Assembly: GCA_029243485.1 (NCBI GenBank)
Contig: JAQWRY010000008.1
Coordinates: 1 to 36,648, forward strand
DNA: 36,648 bases
Direction: 5' to 3'
DNA from: Candidatus Binatia bacterium
Lineage (GTDB): Bacteria; Desulfobacterota; Binatia; UBA12015
Part shown: positions 24,095 to 31,728 of the stretch, in pieces
Layout: every line of letters begins with the position of its first letter
Numbering within the stretch: position 1 is the first letter of the stretch
Position numbers and translations under genes: made by a program
Notes under the pieces: model-generated
Told to the model about the DNA's origin: nothing
Database searches by the model: none
The model's input: only the letters and a program-made list of their open reading frames with translations

Positions 24095-24354
24095 GATCCG
24101 CGAGAAAACCAAGGTCTTGGTCCGAGGGCTCCCCACGGCGGTCGAAGCGGAGGGCTACTTGCTCGATTGCACGCCGAGCGACTGCGTATCCACTTTACCA
24201 GGGCGGGGCGTGTGATCCCTTGGACGTGCCGGACTACCTTTGTGAGATCGGTGATCTGGGCGACGTCGAAGGTGCCTACCTCGGAATTGACGATGAGAAC
24301 GACGTCGACGGCGGGTACGCGGACGAGCCACGCTGCAACTGCTGCGACTTCTGA
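24095..24354 (+). pseudogene. Frameshifted fragment of a Cys-containing protein
   Basis: One frame reads TAVEAEGYLLDCTPSDCVST. After a single-base shift near 24200 another reads CDPLDVPDYLCEIGDLGDV, then DENDVDGGYADEPRCNCCDF to TGA at 24352. Both are acidic with paired cysteines, unlike the Arg-rich alternative frames. No start codon is found. It probably derives from an exported protein. Family not recognised. Confidence 0.35.
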
Positions 24355-24678
24355 CCCCGTAGGGTGGGGAGAGCCCGGCCGCCGGGTGTGGCTGAGGCGC
24401 GATGGCCGGAGCGCCGTCTCCGCCGATGTCTCCCGGGAAACGGTATAGGTAGCCCTCCCCCCCGCCTGAGAGCAGCCACACCGAAACGACCCGTATCCAG
24501 AGGGCTCGCTCGGAATCACGGGGGATGCCCCGCGCCACGATTTCGCAATCAGTACGACGCGGGACGCGATCACGGGAGGAAGGGTGTCGCGTTCTCCTGG
24601 CCCACCCGATTCCTGATCTAGGACGGCCGCACGATCGTCCTTCCACGCGGGCGCACAGATCAGCTATACGCGAGCATC

Positions 24679-26082
24679 ATGTCCGTGCAGACGAACGCGA
24701 GTCCATCGAGGGTCGGGGACGACCCGGCCGAGCCTCAGGGTGACCGAGGGCCACGACTGATCAAACAGACACCACCCTTCTCCGAGGCGGTTCTCCAACA
24801 ACGAGGCGAGATCCCTGCGATCTACGGCGGGGTCGACTTCTCAACGGTGCCCGAACGCTTTGACAGCGACGCGACGATCGACGAAGACCGGTTCGTTCCG
24901 ATGCGTGCCGCCGTCTCTCGTGTCTTTGAACGCCCCGCATTGATGGACACCATCCGCGAAGCAACCATGAAGGGCGACCGCACCGGCGACGCTTACGCGG
25001 CCCTCATCCCGCAACTGGGGTTCCGCACGCTGGTCGGCATGCTGGAAACCGCCTGCGCCCACGGTGTCGAGAGCGTCGCCGATGCCCCTCCAGAGCTCGT
25101 CTCCCTCATCTCCTCGATGGAGGCAACGCCCGAATGGATCGACATGAAGCTCGTCGAGCAAGGAGCACGAGCGGAGCGGATCCCGATGGCAACGGCGACG
25201 CCCTTTGCGATCCGCGGCGCCTTTCTCGCAACGTTCCTAAACAAGTACGCCGCGCTCCCGATGACGATGACGGGCACGCTGTCCGATGAGGCTGCGGCGA
25301 AGCGGGTGTTCGAGACAGCGAGCTTCTTCACCGCCACGACGCTGCCAGGCGCGCTGGACCGCCACGGCAAGGGGTTCGAGGCCGCGGCGAAAGTCCGCCT
25401 CATGCACTCGATGGTACGCTTTCACCTCCTGAACTCCGGCAAGTGGGACGTCGGCACGTATGGCATTCCGATTCCGCAGGTCGACCAGATGCCCGCCGGG
25501 TTGATCGGGGTCTTCCTCATGTCGGCACAGCTCCTTCGGAAAGGAAAAACGGAGTTCTCCGCGGCCCAACGCGCGCTGGTCGAGCTTTCGCGATTCCGCT
25601 GCTTCCTCCTCGGCCTCCCGCAGGACCTGCTGGGCGAGACGCCGCAAGAGATCGTGGACCTGTTGATCGCCCGCCACGTGTCACTGCGGGAGGCCTACGA
25701 TGACGAGACCTGCGGGGCCTTGGTACGAGGCACGATGGCGGCCAACCTGTTCGATCGCTCCACGCTCAAGGGCCGGATGCACGCCTGGCTCGAGAACGGG
25801 TTCTCCAGGTTCATTCTGATCAAGAGCTTCCTGAACGGCGACACCGAGAGGGCGGCATCCATCGGCATCACTCTCGGCCCTGCGGAGAAGGCGGCTGCCG
25901 TGGCTGCGGGCGCCGCCGTGGCCGCGTCCGCGGCGTTCTACCGGATCGGCCTGCGTCTGCCGTTCGTGTCCGCGCGGATCGATCGCCGGCTCAACGCCAA
26001 GATCGCCCGACTCCTCGACACGTATGGCCATGCGGACTTCGTGACGGACGCGGATCAATATGGCCTCAGTTCGGCGCCGTAG
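24679..26082 (+). CDS. Oxygenase MpaB-family protein (DUF2236)
   Basis: 467 residues, ATG 24679 without a strong ribosome-binding site. The middle part shows the DUF2236/MpaB signature: ETASFFTATTLPGALDRHGKGFEAAAKVRLMHSMVRFHL (about 212-250), in which Arg240, His243 and Arg247 match the RxxHxxVR core where the His is thought to bind heme b, followed by GTYGIPIPQVDQ (259-270), like the ygvPinq.d segment. The family includes the fungal MpaB oxygenase and latex clearing protein (Lcp), which cleave isoprenoid or polyisoprene chains with O2. The Ala-rich C-terminal segment (AAAVAAGAAVAASAAFYR) may be a membrane-associated helix. No signal peptide or operon partner seen. Substrate not deducible. 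Confidence 0.8.
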   Translation: MSVQTNASPSRVGDDPAEPQGDRGPRLIKQTPPFSEAVLQQRGEIPAIYGGVDFSTVPERFDSDATIDEDRFVPMRAAVSRVFERPALMDTIREATMKGDRTGDAYAALIPQLGFRTLVGMLETACAHGVESVADAPPELVSLISSMEATPEWIDMKLVEQGARAERIPMATATPFAIRGAFLATFLNKYAALPMTMTGTLSDEAAAKRVFETASFFTATTLPGALDRHGKGFEAAAKVRLMHSMVRFHLLNSGKWDVGTYGIPIPQVDQMPAGLIGVFLMSAQLLRKGKTEFSAAQRALVELSRFRCFLLGLPQDLLGETPQEIVDLLIARHVSLREAYDDETCGALVRGTMAANLFDRSTLKGRMHAWLENGFSRFILIKSFLNGDTERAASIGITLGPAEKAAAVAAGAAVAASAAFYRIGLRLPFVSARIDRRLNAKIARLLDTYGHADFVTDADQYGLSSAP

Positions 26083-26523
26083 CGGCCGGAGGATACCGAC
26101 CCGAGCCACCGCGTACGGCGCGCCCTGGCATCTGCGACGTGTTCAGCGATCAGCTGCGACGGTCGCTGGGGGCGGGCAGGCGCGACTTCGTATTCTTCCG
26201 CAGAGGAGAAACGTAACGACTCCTAGTTTTCCTACTTGGAACCAGATCCACCAGTGCTTCTCGCAAATTTTCATGCTCCAGCCGGCGGTGGCCGCTTGAA
26301 CGTATCCGCAACCCTAAGTGGCACCGGGTCGGCCGCCCCCCCGAGGAGAAGCTACTTTGAACCGCCGGTCCTCCTCCGTCACAGGCCACAAGTCTGAGAA
26401 CGCGGACCACCACGCCCCCTGCCCGGCGTTCATCTCAACATGAACCCGTCCACCCAATCGAGGTTGAACGATCGTCTCGTTGCGTCGTGACGCATCAGGA
26501 GGCCGCTCTCAGGCAACACCTCG
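26083..26523. other. Intergenic stretch, nothing convincing
   Basis: Only short frames. A possible gene tail reads LERIRNPKWHRVGRPPEEKL before TGA at about 26356 (plus strand), with no start and no recognised family. No promoter or terminator could be assigned. Confidence 0.35.
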
Positions 26524-27027
26524 CTACGAAGCAGTTCCCGTTCGGAGCATCTCCCCGAACTGGTCCTTCCGCTCCCGAATGAACCGCCCGAGCGCGTGGG
26601 GATGGCGCGTGGTCACAAAGTCCACGTCCAGCAACCCACGGGACACCAGATCCGTGAACATCTCGCGGACCGGTTTCCCCGCAGCCACGATCAGCTTGGG
26701 CTTCCTGTAGTCGATCTCTGCGACCAAGTGCCTCTTCACACACTCCGCACCGATCTCTGACCGCACCTCGGGCCCGTACTCGCCGAAGTTCCGAGGTGTG
26801 GTGCATCGAACCGCATTCGTGATCACCACCCGGTCGAGCACCTCGCCCGGCTCACACCGACTCGTAGTTTTTCTTGGCAGCCAGCGCGAGGAGAGCGAAC
26901 GATCGACGTTGCAGTTCTGGACCACAGGGCACCCAGCGGTGCATGTCACGACGTTTCGGTAGTACGGAGACGCTCCCATCGGGGCCACTCTCGGATGGCA
27001 CGCCCGGAGAAGCAACTGCCTGCGCAC
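26524..27027 (-). CDS. Uracil-DNA-glycosylase-superfamily-like protein, 5' end uncertain
   Basis: The frame opens at GTG 27027; an ATG 48 bases later is an alternative. Residues about 66-165 carry VVITNAVRCTTPRNFGEYGP, then CVKRHLVAEIDYRKPKLIVAAGK, then a VTTRHPHA block. This order (substrate-binding TNxVxC.PP, C..yL..EI...kPklIv.lG, and a late HP motif) is that of family 4/5 uracil-DNA glycosylases, which remove uracil from DNA and carry an Fe-S cluster. The N-terminal active-site motif GExP is not present, and the first 60 residues, though Cys-bearing, look unlike the family. It is probably either a divergent member or a 5'-damaged gene. Confidence 0.4.
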   Translation of the reverse strand: MRRQLLLRACHPRVAPMGASPYYRNVVTCTAGCPVVQNCNVDRSLSSRWLPRKTTSRCEPGEVLDRVVITNAVRCTTPRNFGEYGPEVRSEIGAECVKRHLVAEIDYRKPKLIVAAGKPVREMFTDLVSRGLLDVDFVTTRHPHALGRFIRERKDQFGEMLRTGTAS

Positions 27028-27062
27028 CGCTTTGGTTCATCCAGACGCTCGCTCTGAGTGGC

Positions 27063-27179
27063 CTACGGCGCCGATGCGCGGAAGAAGATCGAGTAGAGGA
27101 CCGGGATCACCACCATCGTGAGCACCGTTGCGAACATCAGGCCAAAGACGATCGTTACCGCCATCGAGATGTCGTGAGA
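27063..27179 (-). pseudogene. RND efflux transporter, C-terminal fragment
   Basis: The minus strand ends a frame with ISMAVTIVFGLMFATVLTMV and VIPVLYSIFFRASAP-TAG. This is the last transmembrane helix of HAE1/AcrB/CusA-type RND permeases (MAvtiifGLlfATvLTLvvvPvLYslf). The other approximately 1000 residues are absent; upstream sequence loses coding character at about 27180. It is a remnant of a proton-driven export pump. Confidence 0.6.
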
Positions 27180-27299
27180 ACGAGGCGGGAGTCACCTCGG
27201 GTTCGAACGGGCCAGAGTAGTCGTACAGAAGTGCTCGTGTGTCGTCTCCCTGATCTTCCATTTTCGCGCGCGGCGCGATTCTCACTCGGCCCGATCGCC

Positions 27300-28190
27300 C
27301 TAATGTGCGTTCGGCAGCACGGCCAGGACCTTCTTGGCGAGCTCCTCGACCGGCCACGGGCCATCCGCCTCCTGACGAAACCCGATCAGGGTCTCAGTCG
27401 GCGCGGCGTGCACGCCCACATATCCCCCTGCGGCGGAGAAAAGCTTGCCCGTGACGTCTCGTGCCAAGTCACTCGCGAGCAAGACGTAGAGTGGGGCGGC
27501 GTGCTCTGGGTCGGCAGGGGCGAGCGAAGCTGCGCGAGTCGCGTCGTCGAGGATTCCGCGCGCATGCAGGCGCTCGATGTGCCGCTCGTACTCCGGCCCG
27601 GTCGAGAGGCGAGTCCGGGCCCCCGGGCAGACGGCGTTGACGCGAATACCGTGCTCGCGGAGCTCTGCTGCGAGCGCGAACGTGAGACTGTTGGTACCGC
27701 CCTTGCCCGCCGGGTAGCCCGACCCGCCGTAGATGCCCACGTAGGCGTGCGAGCTCGTATTGACGATCGACCCGCTCCCCTTCCGCACCATGTGCGGGGC
27801 CGCGTGACGACACGTGTTGAAGACGGTCGTAAGGTGCGCGCCGATCAGCTCCTGCCAGGCAGTGAAGGAGAGGTCGAGGATCGACGATCCCGGCGGCTCT
27901 GCAGTGCCCGCGCAGTTGACGAGGATGTCGATGGCGCCGAATCGGTCGATACACGTCTCGACGAGCGAGCCGGCGACGTCGAAGTCGGCAGCGGATCCCG
28001 CGCATCCGTGCGCGCTCCCTCCCGCGTCCACGATGGCACGCACCGCCTCGTCGATCGCCGACTCGTCACGTCCGTTCACGATGACGGAGGCGCCGTGCAT
28101 CGCGAGAGCCTCGGCCACCGCGCGGCCGATGCCGCGGCTGCCGCCCGTGACCACCGCAGCCTTGCCCTCGACGCTCTTACTTGCGGCCAT
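27300..28190 (-). CDS. Short-chain dehydrogenase/reductase (SDR)
   Basis: 296 residues. TGGSRGIG (15-22) is the classical NAD(P)-binding motif, NCAG (92-95) replaces NNAG, catalytic Ser is in NTSSHA (146-147), and Tyr159 and Lys163 are in YPAGK. VCPGARTRL matches the post-catalytic PG segment. The C-terminal extension of about 50 residues resembles the SDRs found beside P450 and thiolase-type genes. It likely oxidises or reduces a hydroxyl/keto group on an alicyclic or steroid-like substrate. Its start overlaps the end of the TetR gene by 14 bases on the same strand, so the two form an operon, divergent from the P450 operon and likely controlled by the same regulator. Confidence 0.9.
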   Translation of the reverse strand: MAASKSVEGKAAVVTGGSRGIGRAVAEALAMHGASVIVNGRDESAIDEAVRAIVDAGGSAHGCAGSAADFDVAGSLVETCIDRFGAIDILVNCAGTAEPPGSSILDLSFTAWQELIGAHLTTVFNTCRHAAPHMVRKGSGSIVNTSSHAYVGIYGGSGYPAGKGGTNSLTFALAAELREHGIRVNAVCPGARTRLSTGPEYERHIERLHARGILDDATRAASLAPADPEHAAPLYVLLASDLARDVTGKLFSAAGGYVGVHAAPTETLIGFRQEADGPWPVEELAKKVLAVLPNAH

Positions 28191-28833
28191 CGCGTCGGGC
28201 CGCAGAGAGCTGGCGCAGGAGCGTCTCTTTCAAAAAGCCCAGCTGGCGCTTTCGCGTCTCCTTGGGCCCGCGCTCCAAGACGTGCACCGATGAGAGGCCT
28301 GACAGAACCGCGACGACATAGCCCTGGATCGCCACCGCGTCGGCTGGCGGAAGGGGAACGTCGCCGAACAAACGCTTCCAGGTCTGCATCCAGCGGTCGA
28401 GTTCCACCATCGCGGCGCCGTCGGGGAGACCACCGTCTTCCTCCGGAGCGCCGGCGAGGTTTGTCAGGATCTCCGTCGCCGAGCGGAACGTGTCGCTTCG
28501 GAAGTGCTCCCACGCTGCGTCGACGAAGCCGTCGACCCTCTTCTCGAGCGAGACGCCGTCAGACGGTACCGCGTCGACCCGGTCCATGAACTCGCGCGCG
28601 CCGTCTTCGAGCACAGCCAGGAGGATCCCGGTCTTGTCACCGAAGTGATGCTGAGCAGCGCCCCAGCTCACGCCGGCGCGGCGCGTGATCTCTGTCGCCG
28701 TGGCGCGCTTGAAGCCAAGCTCGGCGATGGCCTCGACGGCCGCAGCCTTGATCCTGGTGGTCGTCTCGGCCGTGCGCTCGGCGTGGGTGCGCCGGCGGCG
28801 GACGCGGCGCGTTGGGGAAGTCGTCGTCGCCAT
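28177..28833 (-). CDS. TetR/AcrR-family transcriptional regulator
   Basis: 218 residues when started at ATG 28833 (GAGG eight bases upstream); the frame extends 12 codons to 28869 but that would overlap the operator. The N-terminal TetR domain: an Arg-rich leader, TTTRIKAAAVEAIAELGFKRATATEITRRAGVSWGAAQHHFGDKTGILLAV, with the TATEITRRAGVSWGAAQHHFGDK helix-turn-helix split over this window, matching the TetR_N pattern (F..T....IA..AGVS.G....HF..K..L). The C-terminal part (about 70-218) is the variable ligand-binding domain. It is upstream of and overlaps the SDR gene, and faces the P450 operon across 92 bases holding inverted repeats, so it is probably the local repressor of both. Confidence 0.9.
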   Translation of the reverse strand: MATTTSPTRRVRRRRTHAERTAETTTRIKAAAVEAIAELGFKRATATEITRRAGVSWGAAQHHFGDKTGILLAVLEDGAREFMDRVDAVPSDGVSLEKRVDGFVDAAWEHFRSDTFRSATEILTNLAGAPEEDGGLPDGAAMVELDRWMQTWKRLFGDVPLPPADAVAIQGYVVAVLSGLSSVHVLERGPKETRKRQLGFLKETLLRQLSAARRDGRK

Positions 28834-28861
28834 ACTCGAATCCTCGATATCATGGATCTTC

Positions 28862-28907
28862 TTTACCATCTAGGCATAATACATTTACCTTGCTTTTAAA
28901 TGGTAAA
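28862..28907. promoter_or_regulatory. Divergent promoter with candidate TetR operator
   Basis: An AT-rich island between the TetR and P450 starts. TTTACC (28884-28889) and GGTAAA (28902-28907) form an inverted repeat with 12 bases between them; a further TTTACCAT half-site lies at 28862-28869, pairing with ATGGTAAA at 28900-28907. TetR proteins bind such palindromes over or near promoters. CATAATAC (28875-28882) resembles a -10 box. The three half-sites of the same sequence in 46 bases in an otherwise GC-rich region are the evidence. Confidence 0.6.
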
Positions 28908-28924
28908 AGTGCGAAACGAGCCTC

Positions 28925-30307
28925 ATGCAGACAGCGCCGAAAGAGGAACCCCACGAGGTCGCCGCTTTGAAACTTCCCCCCAGGCTGTCCGGCGGCTGGC
29001 CTCTCGTGGGACACCTCCAAGCCCTCCGACGCGCGCCGATCGACCTCTTCTGGCGAGTTCGGAACGAATGCGGCGACGTCGGCGAGATCAAGCTGGCCAC
29101 CTCCGAAGTCGTCCTCCTCACCGGCGAAGACGCGCAGGAGGCCTACTTTCGCGCCCCGGAGGAACAACTCGACCAGGCCGCCGCCTACCCGTTCATGACG
29201 CCGGTCTTCGGAGAGGGCGTCGTGTTCGACGGCACCACCGAGCAGAGGCGGGAGGCCATGCAAGCGCAGTCGCTGCGCGACAAGATGATGCGCGGACACG
29301 CCGAGACCATCGCGAGCGAGGTCCGGCTGATGGAGGCGCGTCTCGGCGACTCGGGCGAAATCGACCTGCTCGACTTCTTCGCCGAGCTGACGCTGTACAC
29401 GTCGTCCGCCTGCCTCATCGGCAAGAGCTTTCGCGAGGAGCTCTCGGCCCAGTACGTCCCGATCTTCTACGACCTCGAGCGCGGTACGGACCCCCTCGCC
29501 TACGTGAATCCGTATCTACCGATCTCCGCGTTCCGCAAGCGCGATCGCGCCCGCAAGAAGCTCGTGGGCATGATCGCGGACATCTTCGAGCGGCGCGGCA
29601 AAGTTCCGAAAGAAGAGCGGGAGCTGTTCGACATCCTGCTCTCGCTGAAGCACGAGGACGGATCTCCGCGGTACACGATCGACATGCTCACCGGCATGTT
29701 CATCTCGACCATGTTCGCCGGCCACCATACGACCTCCGGCACGACCGCGTGGACGCTGATCGAGCTCCTCCGCCATCGCGACTACGGCGGTCGGGCCATC
29801 GAAGAGGTCGACGCACTGCATGCGCAGGGTGAGGACATCACCTACCAGGCGCTGCGCGAGATCCCCGTCCTTGAGAACGCCATCAAAGAGGCGCTCCGCC
29901 TGCACCCGCCGCTCATCATCCTCATGCGCAAGGTGATGTCCGACTTCGAACACAGCGGCTACCGGATTCCCGCCGGCAAGATCGTTGCCGCCTCCCCCGC
30001 CGTCTCGAACCGCATGCCCGAGAAATTCCCGGAGCCAAATCGGTACGACCCCGACCGCTACGCCGAGGGCCGCGCCGAGGATCGCCAGCCGTTCGCCTGG
30101 ATCCCCTTCGGCGCGGGCCGCCACCGCTGCATCGGCGCCGCGTTCGCCCAAATGCAGATCAAGGCGATCCTCGGGATCCTGCTTCACGACTACGAGTGGG
30201 AGCTCTCCCAGCCCCACGACAGCTACCAGGACGATCACTCCAAGATGGTCGTTCAGCTCCGCCAGCCCTGTCGCGCCAAATACCGGCGCAGGGAGGCACA
30301 GAGATGA
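28925..30307 (+). CDS. Cytochrome P450, CYP51-like
   Basis: 460 residues. The I-helix FAGHHTTSGT (264-273) is the form seen in CYP51 (AGHHTSSxT) rather than the usual AGxDT; YPFMTPVFGEGVVFD (88-102) is the B'-C segment of CYP51 that contacts sterols. The ExxR motif is Glu322-Ala-Leu-Arg325. The heme loop FGAGRHRCIG (395-404) has Cys402 as axial ligand. CYP51s remove the 14-alpha-methyl of sterols; in bacteria such enzymes are rare outside actinobacteria and a few others, so CYP51-like but unknown specificity is the right statement. The stop overlaps the ferredoxin start (ATGA), so translation is coupled. It leads an operon with ferredoxin and NTF2-like genes, the arrangement also known beside mycobacterial CYP51. 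Confidence 0.85.
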   Translation: MQTAPKEEPHEVAALKLPPRLSGGWPLVGHLQALRRAPIDLFWRVRNECGDVGEIKLATSEVVLLTGEDAQEAYFRAPEEQLDQAAAYPFMTPVFGEGVVFDGTTEQRREAMQAQSLRDKMMRGHAETIASEVRLMEARLGDSGEIDLLDFFAELTLYTSSACLIGKSFREELSAQYVPIFYDLERGTDPLAYVNPYLPISAFRKRDRARKKLVGMIADIFERRGKVPKEERELFDILLSLKHEDGSPRYTIDMLTGMFISTMFAGHHTTSGTTAWTLIELLRHRDYGGRAIEEVDALHAQGEDITYQALREIPVLENAIKEALRLHPPLIILMRKVMSDFEHSGYRIPAGKIVAASPAVSNRMPEKFPEPNRYDPDRYAEGRAEDRQPFAWIPFGAGRHRCIGAAFAQMQIKAILGILLHDYEWELSQPHDSYQDDHSKMVVQLRQPCRAKYRRREAQR

Positions 30308-30504
30308 AGATCCGCGTCGACTACGATCTTTGCCAGGGACACGGAACGTGCAAGGGAGAGGCTCCCGAAGTGTTCGATGTCGACGACGATGCGATGCAGG
30401 CGATCATCCTGCAGGAGAAACCGGAGCCCGCGCTGCACGACAGAGTCCGTCAGGCGGCCAAGTTCTGCCCGACGAATGCCATCCAGATCGAAGAAGAATC
30501 CTGA
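30304..30504 (+). CDS. [3Fe-4S] ferredoxin, P450 redox partner
   Basis: 66 residues starting in the ATGA overlap with the P450 stop. Cys10, Cys16 and Cys55-Pro56 give the Cx2(H)x2C...CP pattern of single-cluster P450 ferredoxins: CQGHGTC then KFCPTNAI, with His13 at the position that is Cys in 4Fe-4S types. Such proteins hand electrons to the P450. Acidic overall, as expected. The same gene order, P450 then 3Fe-4S ferredoxin, is known for CYP51 of mycobacteria. No ferredoxin reductase is found in the window, so a general reductase from elsewhere is inferred. Confidence 0.9.
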   Translation: MKIRVDYDLCQGHGTCKGEAPEVFDVDDDAMQAIILQEKPEPALHDRVRQAAKFCPTNAIQIEEES

Positions 30505-30515
30505 GGAGAAAAGAC

Positions 30516-31076
30516 ATGTCGTCCTTCCCGAGAGAAGAAATCAAAGAGATGCTCCGCCGCTGGGTCGCTCAGAACACCGAGTGCGGCAAGACCGGTGAGT
30601 GGTCGAAGATGGCCCGGTTCTACACCGACGACGCGCTGTACACTTGGAACAATGGCGCCGACTGGGAGTTCGCGGCTCGAGGCATCGACCAGATCCGGGA
30701 TTGGGTCTTCGGCACGGAGATGGCCGGGCTCGAGAACTGGAACTACCCGTACGTCCGCACCCTGATCGACGACGAGAAGGGCGAGGTCCTCGGCGTCTGG
30801 CGCCAGGTCGCACCCGACAAGGACCCCGATGGCAACCCCCACGAGATCGCCGGCACGGGCGGCTCGTGGTTCCGCTACGCTGGCAACTACAAGTGGTCGT
30901 GGCAGCGCGACTTCTTCGACCATATGAACGCGGGCCACATCTTCCTCAAGATGGCCGAGCAAAAGCAGCTCAAGCCGGCAATGATCGAGCGCATGGAGAA
31001 GGGCTCGAAGATGCCGGGGTGGATCCGCCGCTCAGAGCTGGACTGGTACGAGACGATCGTCGACCGCGAGGACTGA
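30516..31076 (+). CDS. NTF2-like (SnoaL/KSI-fold) protein
   Basis: 186 residues, ATG 30516 seven to eight bases after GAGGAG; 11 bases after the ferredoxin stop, so third gene of the P450 operon. The pattern is that of NTF2-fold proteins: a first helix, WSKMARFYTDDALYTW, ADWEFAARGIDQIRDWVFG and a later beta strand YVRTLIDDEKGEVLGVWRQV. The fold serves ketosteroid isomerases, polyketide cyclases and dehydratases; catalytic residues (an Asp and a Tyr in the pocket) cannot be fixed from sequence alone. In this context it may isomerise, dehydrate or bind the P450 substrate or product. The C-terminal part (KQLKPAMIERMEKGSKMPGW) is an extra helix. Confidence 0.75.
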   Translation: MSSFPREEIKEMLRRWVAQNTECGKTGEWSKMARFYTDDALYTWNNGADWEFAARGIDQIRDWVFGTEMAGLENWNYPYVRTLIDDEKGEVLGVWRQVAPDKDPDGNPHEIAGTGGSWFRYAGNYKWSWQRDFFDHMNAGHIFLKMAEQKQLKPAMIERMEKGSKMPGWIRRSELDWYETIVDRED

Positions 31077-31079
31077 CGA

Positions 31080-31454
31080 TTGCGGGGACTCCTAACCGGT
31101 GCAACCCGCTTCATCGGCTTCCACGAGGCGGCGGCGCTGGTGCGCGATTCGGAGAAGGGCGAGCGCCTCCTCGGGCCGCTCGGGATTGGGGCCTCCGACC
31201 TCGTGCGTGGGGACATGACGGACCCGGGTGCGGTACAGACCGCGGTCAAAGATTGTGACGCGGCCATGCACGCGGCCGCCGGAGTGTCGGTGACGAGCCA
31301 GGCCGTGGACCTCTTCTCCAACCTCCGAGGCACGAAGGTCGGCTTGGGTGCGGCCATCGCGCGCGCCGTAGTCCGCGAAAACTCGTCACGGCGGTCGATC
31401 AGGTTCCAGTGGCCTGCATCCATATACCTCGGCCCGGCTCGGCGAAGGGTCTGA
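31080..31454 (+). pseudogene. NAD-dependent epimerase/dehydratase, 5' fragment
   Basis: From TTG 31080, three bases after the NTF2 stop, the frame reads LLTGATRFIGFHEAAALV, then RDSEKGERLLGPLGI, then DLVRGDMTDPGAVQTAV and DAAMHAAAGVSV. This is the Rossmann start of extended SDR proteins (GATGFIG), but about ten residues including the first beta-alpha-beta turn (normally AGHxVRxLV) are missing between AAALV and RDSEKG, and coding sense is lost near 31375 before the active-site SxnYxxxK. A last Asn-x-x-Gly-Thr match (SNLRGTKVGLGAAIARAVV) is the end of recognisable sequence. It was probably a fourth gene of the P450 operon. Confidence 0.55.
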
Positions 31455-31569
31455 ACCCGCCCACCACCCAGGGCGCAGAGGGGGCATCGGCCCCATCTCC
31501 CATCCCTTCTCTGGGGATGCCGCGAGCACTTCTACAGGGCTCGGCACCCCTGCTATCCCATGTGTCCGC

Positions 31570-31718
31570 GTTCACTCCGACGGCTCGGGAATCGCGTCGA
31601 CCGAGTTTCCGGACACGACGGGGCGCAGCCGGGGCTCCAGTACATCATTCGGCCGAGCGGGCGAGGCGGTCTGTCGAATGCGTTGGTCATTGCGCTACAG
31701 ATCAACGTGCCGATCTGA
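31570..31718 (+). pseudogene. Frameshifted 3' fragment of an unrecognised gene
   Basis: One frame reads VRVHSDGSGIASTEFPD. After a shift near 31615 another reads GAQPGLQYIIRPSGRGGLSN then ALVIALQINVPI-TGA (31716). The GRGGLSNALVI segment faintly recalls the C-terminal strand of ketoacyl-synthase folds, but this is too short for an assignment. No start codon is present. Confidence 0.25.
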
Positions 31719-31728
31719 GAGTGGGTTC

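Noticed and set aside
26210..26250. Another element head (AAGTAGGAAAAC on the minus strand)
   Set aside because: Only the GTAGGAAA core fits; the start codon and downstream structure are missing.
26874..28589. A 571-codon open frame on the plus strand over the SDR and TetR genes
   Set aside because: Composition is Arg/Asp/Val-rich and without motifs; the SDR and TetR genes on the other strand have full catalytic and helix-turn-helix motifs.
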